Positions 27,190 to 39,076 of a stretch of 64,000 bases of DNA are shown here, one piece after another. Positions within the stretch are counted from its first letter, which is position 1, and every line of letters begins with the position of its first letter. This stretch comes from Oreocharis arfaki (lineage: Eukaryota > Chordata > Aves > Passeriformes > Paramythiidae): positions 20,481 to 84,480 of the forward strand of contig VZRR01005742.1 of the NCBI GenBank assembly GCA_013398015.1. The letters run 5' to 3'. Made by a program: the position numbers and the translations under genes. The notes under the pieces were generated by a model, which was not told the origin of the DNA, searched no databases, and saw only the letters and a list, made by a program, of their open reading frames with translations.

Positions 27190-27720
27190 TTGGGGGAGAC
27201 CCGTAGGAGATCGATCGGCTCCAGGAGCCGGCGGCTCTCCCCCACTTCCACACGCCTTTGGTCGGCAGGTACCACGTTCGCCCGGCGCGGTCCCGGGGCT
27301 CAGCCGAGGGCTGTGCTCGGGGTCTGCCAGCCCCTGCCCACTGTCCCGGTGTCCCTCGGGGTCCCGCCGGGCACCGGAGCCGGGACATTCCCGGCCCCGG
27401 CGGAGCCCGCGGAGCCCCCGGCTCGGTCTCGCGGCGGGTGGAGCTTCGGTCGCCCCCCGAACACGCGCGGTGGCCCTGCCCTGCCCCACCCGCGGTGACC
27501 GAGGGGCACAGTCCTGCCCCACGTAAACGTCACTTTAACCCCTATCCACACCTCTTCCCCTCAGGTGGGAACGAGCTGGGCGAGCCCGGCGGGCACCGGC
27601 ACTTCTGCGAAGAAACAAGGAGAAAGTTGGATGCATCAGGTCCGGAGAGGTGTCGGTGTGCGGGGGAGCGCAGGCAGCGCTCACCTGCCCAGCACAGGTT
27701 ATGGTACCTTTAGCTCGAGG
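27190..27720. promoter_or_regulatory. Second CpG-rich block, possible alternative promoter
   Basis: A second CpG-dense segment (27200-27510 is the richest) is separated from the main island by about 500 bp of ordinary DNA. On the minus strand a strong donor-like site, GGGCAG|GTGAGCG, ends at 27685. Mammalian GABRA1 is reported to use alternative non-coding first exons, so an alternative GABRA1 promoter is a reasonable inference. A divergent non-coding transcript to the right is also possible, but no plus-strand gene is seen. Confidence 0.5.
27679..27685 (-). other. Candidate splice donor in the second CpG block
   Basis: The minus strand reads TGGGCAG|GTGAGCG, a strong donor match. It could end an alternative GABRA1 first exon starting a little above 27700. 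Inference only. Confidence 0.3.
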
Positions 27721-30700
27721 CGCCTTTCAGCAGCTCCAAGCCTTCTGCAGAGATACCAGACACTGCTGCCACGAGTACAGCGTGGTCAGCTGTCCTCGCT
27801 CTGGTTAATGTATAGATAAAATGACATCCTTAATCAACAGAATCTCTTCCTTATAAAGCACCACCAGCATCTGTGAGGTGGAAAAAAAAAAAATCCTTAT
27901 ATCATTGGCACCTACTGGATTTCAAATACCATCTACTTCCCCTCTTCTCAATGCCATCACTGATTTAGTTTGTGTTTCCTCTTATGATGCTGCTCCAAGG
28001 GAGATCAAAATCCATACATCTTGTCGGAAATAACCTGAACTGATATCTTGTATTGCAGTTAAGCTATCTGTTGCAAGCTTTATCCAAATTTTTAAATCAA
28101 ATATTGCACATTCTGTGCATCCTCATGAAATGCATGATCTGTTTGTCTCTGTAACAGCACAATAAGTTTTTGATTTGACCCAAGAAACCAATGACATTCA
28201 TAGCTAAGGGTGGCAGTAACTTCCAAGGTGGCCATCATTTTGGATAAGTGCCTGACATAACAGCCTAAACCCTGCAATGATTACCCTAAGCGCCAGGAAT
28301 ATACAATTTTTGTTCATTGAAGTGCCCTAGTGCACCAACTTTACCCAGTCGTTATGATCAGCACTGAATAGCCACAGGTTATTTTAAAGGCTCGCAATGG
28401 ACTTTTTGCTTAGTTTCTCGGCATTTCCAATGTAGCTCATCTAATTTTGATTCAAGGCTGTTAGCAGTGCACAGAGAAGTAGGGAACAGAAAAACCTACC
28501 CACTTCCCAAGAAAATTACAAGCAGTGACTTTTCAAATCACTATTGCATAGACAGTCTTAATGGCTAGAGGGATTTTTTTTAAATACGCAATGTTTTCAC
28601 CTTCACTTGCTCTTAGCTAACACAATTTACTATGTTTTTGTTCTTCCACTGAAGCACGAGAAAGTTTTGCTTAAGCAAGAAGTAAACTGAGGTCCTCACC
28701 TGAGTTTACAAAAACAGAACAATGAATCTTTATTAGAGTACATGGACATTTTGTGGTTGTAAAACTGCTGAGATTCCTTCCCCTGTCAATAGGGCATTAA
28801 TTATATATCCTTACAATGACCTTAAACTACTTTTTCTAGGTTAATCATATGTTTGTAAAAATAAATATTCAACATAGCTTTGGTATTTAATTTTCCCCTT
28901 CATTACTCATGAACAAAGAGGTTGTAAGTACTTTTGCTCTTTGTGTGTGTCTGTGATAGGCAGCTGGACAGAAAGGTGGGCTGAAAAGTGGGTGATTGAA
29001 TGGACAGAGATTCATGTACCTCTGTGCACTTAAATCTGAGCAAGTGGAAAGCTGAAGCAGTTTCAGAGCCCATGAGACATAATAGCCTTGCATCCTATAG
29101 TTTTCTTGGCTTATTTTAATTAGTATATAAACAATGGCAACTGTTTTCAGTTTCCTGAAGTGTCAAGGGTTACACATGATGTTCTTTGTCTCTTTGCCTC
29201 CATGGGCACAATTGCTGTGTGTGAAAGGATTATATGTTTTCCTGAGTTCTCACTGGGTGAAAATATTGACCTAAAATTGGAAAGTTGCTCATTCTCTCAC
29301 TAATTCGCATCTGCTCAGAAAGTAGGACAAAACTATTTTTCCTCCATGGCTGAGATTCCTGTCCATCAGTGCTCACATGTAACCCAGATTTTCTCTTTTC
29401 CTTTCAAAAGCTGTTACTGCAGTTATCATGTCGTTCAATAGTAAATGCTAAAAACATTTGGATGATATCAAACAAATAGGCTGTTTTATTATGGATCGTG
29501 TTATCAAAACAAATGCTTTAAAAAAAAAAAACCCCACGAATTGTTTTTACCAGCAAAAATGCTCTTTTGAAGGAAGAATCTAAGTGTCTTGCTTTTTCAC
29601 TTTTCCATCTGAATTCCACTGACCTAATCCAAACACAACTAAGGGTAATGCATTTATCAAATAAGTCCATCTGTGGATTTCAGGCACCTAACTTAAGAGG
29701 ATATCTTTGAAAATCTCAAGCTATATATAGGAATGTGCATAGTGCCAGTGAGTCTTAGGGTCATATGATTTCATTCTTGAACAAATTGTTCAAATGAAAA
29801 AGATGCCTTTGAACATACATCTCCAGGTAACTCGGTGTAAGGTGATGTGCATCTCTGCATTTTACAATCACATTTGGAAAAGGAAGATGTCAGGCTAACT
29901 TTTTTTTTCAAGCCAGATTTATGACTCCATAAAGTTTTCCAAAAGAGGTTATGTCTTGCATGTTACATGGGAATGTAGAACTATATCCTTTAAGAACAGT
30001 ATTATTAAATCTAAACAGCCAAAGCAAGCTTGGCACAGCTCCTCTCTGTAATGCTTTGAACCCTGATGTTAGTGCAAGTGATTAGGAGCAGTGAAGTTAA
30101 AGCAATTGAATCCTGATTTGGTAAAATATGTTTATTAAATGACAGATTAAAATTGACATAAAGTTTTTCAAAGTAGTTAGGACTATTTTTGATTTAAATT
30201 TCTAGTAAGCACTTTTTGAAGTCTGACCTATTCCTTTGGTATATCTATACATATACATATATATACACATTATTTAAATAGGTCACCTGAAAAGAATATA
30301 TTTTTCCAGTCTCGTGGGTTTTTTATCATGTTGTTCTTTGTGTATGCAAACTATACATATGTTTTATTTTAGTTTAGGAATATATAAAACAAGTGAAATT
30401 CCATAGCAGAATGCTCTGACACAATGTGTCCTGAATAGCCAAGGGATTTGAATAAAGCAAATGAAACTCAGAGATTTACTGGCATTCACCAGATCAGATG
30501 AAGAATTAAAACAGAAAGACCATCTGCTCCAAAGCTTTGAACTCTGTTATTTACAAGTCCTGCTCATGTGATTAAATAGAAATATTTTGTAAAATATATG
30601 ACTCCAATTTGATTTCTCATTTAATGTGTTTCTGTAATATATCAAAGCACAGTTGTTAACCCTTTAGTAGACATAACAAAACTCAATGGCTTAACTTTTT

Positions 30701-33700
30701 TTCCCCCTTTAATTTACAGCCACAGTAAAGAAAATAGGACATATACTTGTCAGTGGTGGATTTTTTTGTTTTGTTTTTGTAAAAGGCAAGTAATGATACA
30801 TAAAAAAGTTCATTCTCTTTATGTCTCTTTCATGTTAAAACAAGGTTTTATTCATCATCCCTTTCCTCTTCATAAAATTAGTAGAAAGAGAAAAAAGAGT
30901 AGAAACTTTCAGGGAAATGCAACTGAGAATCTTCATGAAAACAAATTGCACTATTTTCGAAGTGTCAGTCTCACTTACAATATCCATTAAAGACATATGA
31001 ATGTTCTTTCTAGAACTGTGTTGAAAATTGGAAGTGGCACTTCTTTGAACCCATTTTCTATTAAAAATGGAATAAAGATGTAAAATAGCTGATGCCCAGA
31101 AACTTAGAGATGATGATTGTCTCTTGAGTTTTAAAGTCTTTAAGTACAGTATTTCAAACAGAAAATGGAATTACTGATAAGTTTCTCAGATTTTCTAATC
31201 TACAGAGGCAACATATTATTATGCCTAGCCATGCTGTTGCCAAACATCACCACAAAGTTTAATCTGTAAAGCCAAAAATGGAGGATTCTTTCCGAAATAA
31301 TAATGGGATTTCTTGTTTGGTATCAGATAGGAATAATGGGATATCCATCTATTTTCTAAAAAAACCCATTGTGGAATTTAGAAAAACCACCAAAGAGAAC
31401 AAAGGTCACAACTGGGAACTTTTGGGGATTTCAGAAGACTTTTTAATCCTGTGGTGATCATTGTCAGGATGCTTTCCCTCCAACAGCTGGATTTATCTGC
31501 AATGGACAACAAGCATATTTGGTTATCTCCTACACTCTCCCTGCTGCTGCTGAGGTGAAGCCTTGACTGGAGACCTGCAGTCTCCTGGAGCTTTCATAGT
31601 ATGAGATCAGCTGTCCTTAAACAACAGGGCAGCTCTCCCCACAGCAAGTGAAGAGTGTACTCCGGGCATTGTGGTGTGTCAATCAGTTATATTACAAAAC
31701 TAAGTAAATAATTTTGTGGCTTACTGTCCTTCCTGCTCTGCAGATAGAAGAAAGGATTTGTTTAGGACTCAGATCTTAGAATGATGACTTGCAGTTTGAT
31801 ATACTTAATGACAGTTCATGTTGCTGTTGACCAATGAACTCACCTGTATATTCACATTTTCCTAAGTAACAATATTGATTTGTAATGATGATTTTTTCTA
31901 AAGTTGGATAGGACAAAAATCTATGTAAGGAGACGTTCTAGATTACTCAAAATTCTTGAAGGTCTATACTTTTTTCCTTTAAAAAAATTATCAAACCATA
32001 CAATGTTTAGTGCATTAAGAAGCACTTGATACTGATTGTTTGTGGATAAGGAAAATTAGTGACTATGACAGGAATGGGAGTAAGCTGAAAAGAAACAATA
32101 AAATTTATTTTTAAAAATTAACAAAAAATCATTACGAAAAATTTCAGTTCACCTGTCCTTCTATAAATACTTTCCTTTGATTGAACTAAAATATGTAGAG
32201 TCAGAATATCTCAATATATATTCAGATAGATACTTAAAACATGTTCAAAAAATCCATCCCTTTTCAGCCAAACATTTCAGAATCCACTTAAGGCCATGGG
32301 TTATACATGTTCTTAAACTTAAATGTGTCCCTCTAGGCTGAATTTTGCTGCTGTGTGCTTTGGAAGCCAAATACCCTGCTGACTTCTCAGGTGTCCATAG
32401 ACACAATTACTTTCTCTCCCTGTCTTGGTGCCTTTATCTGACCTGTGAAGTCCAATCAGCCCAAATTCCTGTAGATTTCAGTGGGTGCAGTGCTAAGCTG
32501 GAACTTTCCTGCAAATACGGTTTTGAAGTCACAGAAGTTCGTAAAGCAAAGGTAACGAACACACTGCCTTGTCAGGTGCTGGATCCCACCCACAGTTAGA
32601 GGCACAGTGTTTGATTCACCCGTTCTTCCTACTCCAGTGCCTTCCTCACTTCCTAGAAATGGTGACAAGGAGACTCGTCAGATGATTTTATCTTCCAGTT
32701 TGAAGCACCATATGCTTCATGACTGCTGATGTCACTGCATGGAGCTCTGCTTGCTCAACTGCAGAGCACTGTCTGAGCCACCCTGCCTGCACTGTTCTGT
32801 TCTAGAGGTTGGAGGCTGCTGTAGAAACAGCCACATAAATATTTAAGTGATACTCACATTTTCAAATTTAATTTTTGCATGACCTGCTTAGTGCTAAAAA
32901 TCCAAGTGTAGTGAGGGATAGCAAATGGAGATGGGGAATACACTGGGTCAATCATTAACAAAGGGATGTAATTATATGATTTTTAGCTTAGCTTTTGTAC
33001 TCATCTCTTTTATAGTCCTTATCCAAAACATAACTCTTCTGAATTTTCCTCCTATTTTAAAATTATTTATGCTTAGCTTTATACCTACTGAAATTACATG
33101 GGCAAAACCTGTGTCACTTTTCCAGAACAGCTGTGCAGGGAAATGGAAGCTCCGGGTGTTACTGGCAGACATTTACACACAATAGAAGGGCAGGGTAGGG
33201 TAGATTTAAGTTCTTCTGCCCAGGGCTCCTTGTTTCTACTCATTTGCCTTCTAAGGTCGGTTTCTCCTGATTTATTTTCTTGTTTGTGTTGCTTTTTTTT
33301 GGCTGTTAGAGATTAAATCATGATTTATATGTTTTGAATTTCCTTGCAGAGCCCCCAGTGTTACTCAGGCAGAACTGAAATTTTGATGTTGGCTAGTGAG
33401 CTGCTTGATGAACTTTTACATTTTTCTTGTTCATTGAACCATGCTGATTAAACTACAATTCCTATTCCATCTATTTAATTCATAGAAAAATACCTCACAA
33501 TTGTTATATTTACATGGCAAGCTTTGCAACATCAGATCTGCATTTGCGATAGTTTGCATGGATGCTTATATTATACTAGGAAATTATTGTTTTCGTCCAG
33601 AATCAGACAAAATAATCACTGGGCTATAGAGTCAAAACCCCAAACAATTGAAAATCAATATTTCTTGGACATTATTAAATGAATGTAAATACTAGTTGGA

Positions 33701-36700
33701 ATTGAAACTGTTTTGTAATCTAATTCTGCCCTTTTTTCTAAGGGAAAGCTCTAGCAATACAATTTCTGAAGGTCTCTAATAATCCAACATGATCCAAGTG
33801 GTATTTTTGAATGCAACTTCTTTTTTTTTTTTCCTGTGGAATAGTATCCACAGTTTTGTAGGTGTAAGGATTAGCTGCCCAGTACATGTAACTGGCCCAG
33901 CTGAGCTGAGTTCAGCTGGGTTGTTACAGCTCGATCTGGTCCCTGCCCACAACACTTTTCAAACAAAGTGGGAATTGATAAAAGGGAGGCTTCCTCAGGT
34001 AATATGTGAAATGGCAGCCAAGTTAACATGGAGCCATATTCAGCATCCATAGTCTTTACTTGCTGCTTTCATAAAAACTCTAATATTTACCAAGTCTTTG
34101 CTGCAGGGATATTGGTGTGCATTTTTTCCTCTTTTGAGATTCCAAGTCCCAATATTAATTTGGTTTTGGTTTAGAAATTAAACTGTTTCTTATGAAAAAC
34201 AGGAAATATGTCTGCAGAGAAACAGTATTTCCTAGGTCAGTATTGGTTCCCTAAAAAGGGTTACTGAGCCTTTTGTCTTTTTTACTGCTGCCAATCAAGA
34301 GCAAAGAAGTAGAAATTTGAGGAATATTTGGGCTAACAGTTAGTGGTGTTACTGGGAGGGAAACCACTTTTTCTCTTGTGTTCTGCTGTGGGGAAAAGAG
34401 GTCTGTATTTTTGAGAGTAACTTGCTGGTATGCTTGTGGAACCATCCCCTTGATTGCCATGGTCTCCTCTCAGCAAAGAGAATGAGACTACCCACGCTTT
34501 GGACAACACAATGGCATTACTAGCAACATTTCACAGACTGACAAACAAGTTATCGTGGCTTTCTCATTTTGTGGTAAGGTAACCACTAAAGCAGGACGTT
34601 ATCCATTTTCAGATTATAACTGTTCTGTAGGTTGTTAGAGGTGGGGTTCATCTCACCCATCTTCAGCTGTGCCTACTCAGATCCCTTATGTAGACACCAT
34701 TCGTAATCAACAAAAAACGAGCTATACCTTCACAATACCAATAAACATTTAGCTAAAACTTGATTGCATAAACGTAATAAAGGACTGTAGAGTCAGACCT
34801 ATAAAATATTGCTGCAGTTTTGTAGCAGTTTTGGTGGGTTGCACTTTTTAAATTTGTATCTCATCAACTGAAAGTTTGAGGACAAATATGCAATACAACA
34901 ATATTTTGATACTGAGCCATGTGTGATGCCATGACAATACCCTCTGTTTTTTCAGGACAAAACCCCAAACCATATTGGTGTATGAGACCTCTTGTTGAGA
35001 GCGGAAATACATTCCTCCTAGCAAACTAAAACCAGTGTTACTCACTAACATATGTAATTCAAACAATAATTTGAGACAACTAAGTGTTGAAATTACTTAA
35101 GGCTGCAATACAACAATTCGCATGTGACATTTGCTTTACCAAAATTCTGTGACAAAACCTTCAGCTGTAATGGTATCATGAATTTCTCTGATCAGCTGGG
35201 GATGCCGATGGACCCATGACTCCGGGTATTTTCTTTAGTATGCAGAGTGCTTTGCTTTAGTAACTAAAATATATCAAGGTATGCTTTGCCTTGGATGCTA
35301 AAGAAAGAGACTGGAGGTCCTTTTCCAGAGACAGTGATACAAATTTATCAAGCGGGACAGCAAATCAGCACATGCCTGTAAATAAAACTGTTCAGTCAAC
35401 AGAATTATAGTTACTCCAACCTCCTAATGCTTGATCCTTGGCAGATAGCAACAAGAAAGGGCTCAGCCTTGGACTACTCCTCTCCCCAGAAAGAAACGAA
35501 ACAGAACAGAGAAGCTAAGCAAGTCTCCTGAAGGCAAAAAGTTCACTATCACAAAATATCTGCTGTAAAATACGAGTTCTGTCAAAATGGTAAATTTTGT
35601 TGCAATTTAGTAGAATCAGCCAGAAGGTGCTTAAGGAAATAATTCTGCCTGTAATTTCTATTTTTCTACCAATTTTCTTTTCGAAGAACAGAATATGCAC
35701 TCTTCACGCTCTTTCCCCCATGGTTTTTCTGTGAAATTTTTCTAGTTTTATCTTTTCATTGACCTTGAAATTAAGTAACATAGAAAAAATTATCAGTCAC
35801 CCAATCAACTCAGGCATTTGCCCTTAGTTTTGAAACATGTGTTCATCAAGCATAATCATTTCTACTGTCTAAAGCCAAAACTTCTTTTCCATTAAAATAA
35901 TGCTGTAGAAACATACAGGGAGCAGGTAACAGATTGTAGCTCAGATTTTTCCATTAAAGCTCAAAGGTTTTTATTTTCTAGGCAGCACAACAGAAATACA
36001 CATATTTTAGAAGTTCTTACAATCTAAATGATGAAAAAGAATTGAGACCAGAATATGCTTCAAAGACAGCCTTTTTTATCAACCTCTCATGTAAATGAGG
36101 ATTTATGTTAGTGTTTTATTTGTATCTTGTGGCCTTTTGAAGCAAATGTGGCTGTTCCTATTCCCTGCAGCTTGGCTCACATGAGGGAGGAGTCTTGAAT
36201 TGTGAAAATTCAAATAATTGCAAATTAAACATAATCAGATGATGGTCTCCAGGTGTGTATCTGATATGGTCCAGCAGTAACGCATGCTCAGCCTACAGGG
36301 CCAAACTAGAAGTAACCCTCTCAAAATGCATAAAGGTTGGGTGATGATTCACAGCATCAGCTGTTTTTCTCTGGATACCTGCATCTGCTGGTTTATGGTA
36401 CATGTTAATGCAAAGCCAGCCTATGACATTTCGATATTCATCATAAATTTAATTTGACATGAATTCACCTCACCTTTTGCCACGTGTTTGAGGCTGATGT
36501 TACAGATTTTAGACGTGCCAATATGCATGTCCCCAGTACTCAAAACTATTTTGGAGGGCAGACCTGCATATAACTGTTTATGGTTATGCCAGCCATGAGT
36601 TTCTCTGATTTAGAATGTTGCCTGCCGGCTTCCAACATCCTGTGGAGCTCTCCCTTTGTCTTTTTGGTTTGTTTTTTTTTTTCCTTCTCATGTTTGCAAG

Positions 36701-37641
36701 AATAGGCCTTGGTTGTGTAGAATAATCAGTGTTTCTTGCATCATCAGATTTGCTTTTTGTCCTACATAGGATTTTCAGTGGGACTAGTACCAGTCCCATT
36801 TTCCCTTCCTTGCTGTATGGTGGCATTTTTATGTGTATTATTAGGAAAAATTAGATCAATCACGGAGATTTATTGAGCAAGTACAGTTGAGCAGTTTGGG
36901 CAAGATTCCTTTAATTTCTTGGGGTATGATTTTTTTTTTAATTTCAAGAAACACCTTTTACAAACTCAGACTGCTTCAAAAATTATTTAAATCAACAAAG
37001 TGAAATACAGAAAGGTTGGCTCATCCTCTCCAGCAAGTCAAGGAATTTACAGTCATGTAGCCCATCCTGCACCTCACTCCCATTTCCCTTGAGAGACAGA
37101 CCCGCCAGTTCCCTCTGTCACAGCAGGACTGAAGAAGTGGGATCATGGAGACCCCCATGGGGAGTCATGTGGGGTGACTGGAAGGAGCCAGAATCAGTAT
37201 CTCCAGTCATCATTACTGTGTCAGTAGGTAATGAGGATCTGGGCATACATTCAACAGTAGAATAAAGAACTTTAAACACAGCTTCAACAGTACAGAGCAT
37301 TATCAGGAATAAACTCAATGCAATCTTCGAAAATTAGGAAATTACCTAGCTTTTTCTCTATCAACATTTATGTACCTAATTAAAGATTATTTATGTGATT
37401 TAGAATGCCGCCCTCCTTTGAGCTGTTCCCCCATGTTCTAGTGAGAGTTGTGAGGGTGGGGAAGTTTGGATTTCCTTATGTTTCACTGATATCATTAAAA
37501 ATATAAAGAAAATACTTTGATTTTTTTGAATAAAACACCCCCCCTCCCCAACAGCTTCAGCACCTGAAAATAAGTATCTCTTTAGAAATGGTCAATAAAT
37601 GCTATGCAAATACGCATTTTTAAGCCTATTAGCAGTGACAC
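27721..37641. other. Intergenic, upstream of GABRA1
   Basis: AT-rich DNA with A/T homopolymer runs (for example near 29519-29532), a TATA-rich run near 30.25 kb and many short random open frames. I see no exon with splice sites or recognisable protein similarity, and no intact transposon. Confidence 0.7.
30236..30272. repeat. TA/CA-rich low-complexity run
   Basis: Alternating TATATC, TATACA and TATATA units form a short imperfect dinucleotide repeat in the intergenic region. Confidence 0.7.
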
Positions 37642-38265
37642 TGTGGCACGCCGTCCAGGTGGCCGGCGAGAGCGGCGTCCGTGGCCGGCTGGGACACTCC
37701 GAGGATCTCTGCCTGGCAGCTCAGAGCCGGGCCCGCACTCCCAGCTCTGGCGCACGCAGCCCGCCTGGAGCGCAGGGCGCTGCCGCGGCTCGGGGATGGA
37801 CAGGAGAGGGAGAGGCCGGTGCTTGCCGTGCCAGTGGCGTTTATCGAAGGGAAGGCAGAGGAGCAGGGATGCACACCACAGGCAGGCAGTGGCAGAAGCC
37901 CCTTCGGGAGGGGTTACAACAACTTTTATGGAGAAGGAGAAGGAGAAGGAGAAGGGGGTGGAGAGAATACAAGGGATCAATGTCGGGGAAGAACAGGGAA
38001 GGAACAAAGGGTACAACAGCCAACAAAACGTGAACAGGGGAGGGTATCTTAAATTGGTAGAAACTTGGACCAACGGGGCGTCAAGGAACTTAGAACATTC
38101 TGGAACATATGAATACTAAACATAAGAACTGACTATTTACTAACTTATTATAATAAAACAGGGAGGGGGAACTTGGGATTGACAACCTGAGGAGTATAGT
38201 TAAAGGATGGGGGATAGAAGCTATGTTCTAACCCACCATCAGGCGGTGGTGTTGCTTTCCTGACA
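37642..38265 (-). mobile_element. Likely GC-rich LTR (minus orientation), about 620 bp
   Basis: This is a sharply bounded GC/CpG-rich segment in AT-rich DNA. Read on the minus strand it starts TGTCAGGAAAGC and ends GTGCCACA. It has a TATA-like CCATAAAAG near 37923-37931, a hairpin CCCCTCCCGAAGGGG shortly after, and an AATAAA-like GATAAACG about 80 bp further on. This is the arrangement of U3, R and U5. No matching target duplication was found, so the borders are approximate or the element is truncated. Long open frames here on both strands (up to 171 codons) have no recognisable protein and reflect the base composition. Confidence 0.5.
37929..37956 (+). repeat. (GGAGAA)n simple repeat
   Basis: Four to five copies of the hexamer GGAGAA lie within the GC-rich LTR-like segment, just upstream (minus sense) of its TATA-like site. 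Confidence 0.9.
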
Positions 38266-38784
38266 GTCCTGGGCAGCTTCAGCTGTCCTTACTACCACCA
38301 CAGCACTGAGTTCACCAAGACTGCCTACTGTATATTCCTGTGCCTTTTAAAATAGAAGCTCAGCATTTTAAAAAGATTTCTCAGATGTTCTGTGTAGGAT
38401 TTTGCTTTGAGAGCCATCTCCCCTCCAATTCATTGACAGAACTTTATATCAATGATGAGATGGTTTCTCTTACTGCCTGCGTAATCACTAAAAAGTCTAC
38501 TTCTGCAAGAAAAAAAAAGATGAAAGCCATTCATGTCTATTTTAATGTTTATATAGGAAGCACTAGCCTTTTCAATACTAACTATGACTGAGCTTAATTA
38601 AACAATTCGAACTGAGAAGAAGTACAATATAGTTTACTTCTCATCAAATTAATGTACAAGGTATTGTCAATGTAGGACCTATTCTCAAAAAAAATCTGCT
38701 AATGACAGTGTTTAGAAGAATATTTCATTAAAATGTTTCTTGACCTCCACAAGATTTCATAGAGGAATATGCTGAAAACAAGGG

Positions 38785-39072
38785 TGTTACGCTAAGAAAC
38801 AATGCAGAATCCTCAGGCAGGTGCAAAAGGGAGCTCATTTATTCCAAAAACCAGGCCTTTTTAAGCACTTAGGCCCTTATCAGTAACATTCTATTAAAGC
38901 ACACCAACCATAATTCAACCAACCACCATAAACCACGATGTGAACACGCAATGGTTATATAACTTGTTTTCTACAGTTGTGTAACTCGTTTTCCACCTTT
39001 ATTCCAGCTGAGTCATTACCCAGGATCCTTTTCTACTTAGCCAAAGTAACAGAAGTGAACCATGATTTTACA
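38785..39072 (-). mobile_element. Solo LTR with 4-bp target duplication
   Basis: The 288-bp segment is flanked by AGGG at 38781-38784 and 39073-39076. On the minus strand it starts TGTAAAATC and ends GCGTAACA (canonical TG...CA). It contains TTAAAAAGG near 38856-38863 as a TATA-like element and AATAAA at 38838-38843, with a U5-like tail of about 50 bp. A second AATAAA lies near 38996-39003. Two 18-bp imperfect direct repeats (38954-38971 and 38976-38993) lie in the U3 part and look like duplicated enhancer units. A 4-bp duplication is usual for gammaretrovirus-like elements. There is no internal coding region, so it is a recombined solo LTR. Confidence 0.72.
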
Positions 39073-39076
39073 AGGG

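Noticed and set aside
27085..27713. Open frames of 145-151 codons on both strands in the second CpG block
   Set aside because: Same composition effect, with no recognisable domain and overlapping antisense frames.
37582..38119. Frames of 123-171 codons on both strands
   Set aside because: They lie in the GC-rich LTR-like segment and the (GGAGAA)n repeat. No retroviral protein motif was seen in them.
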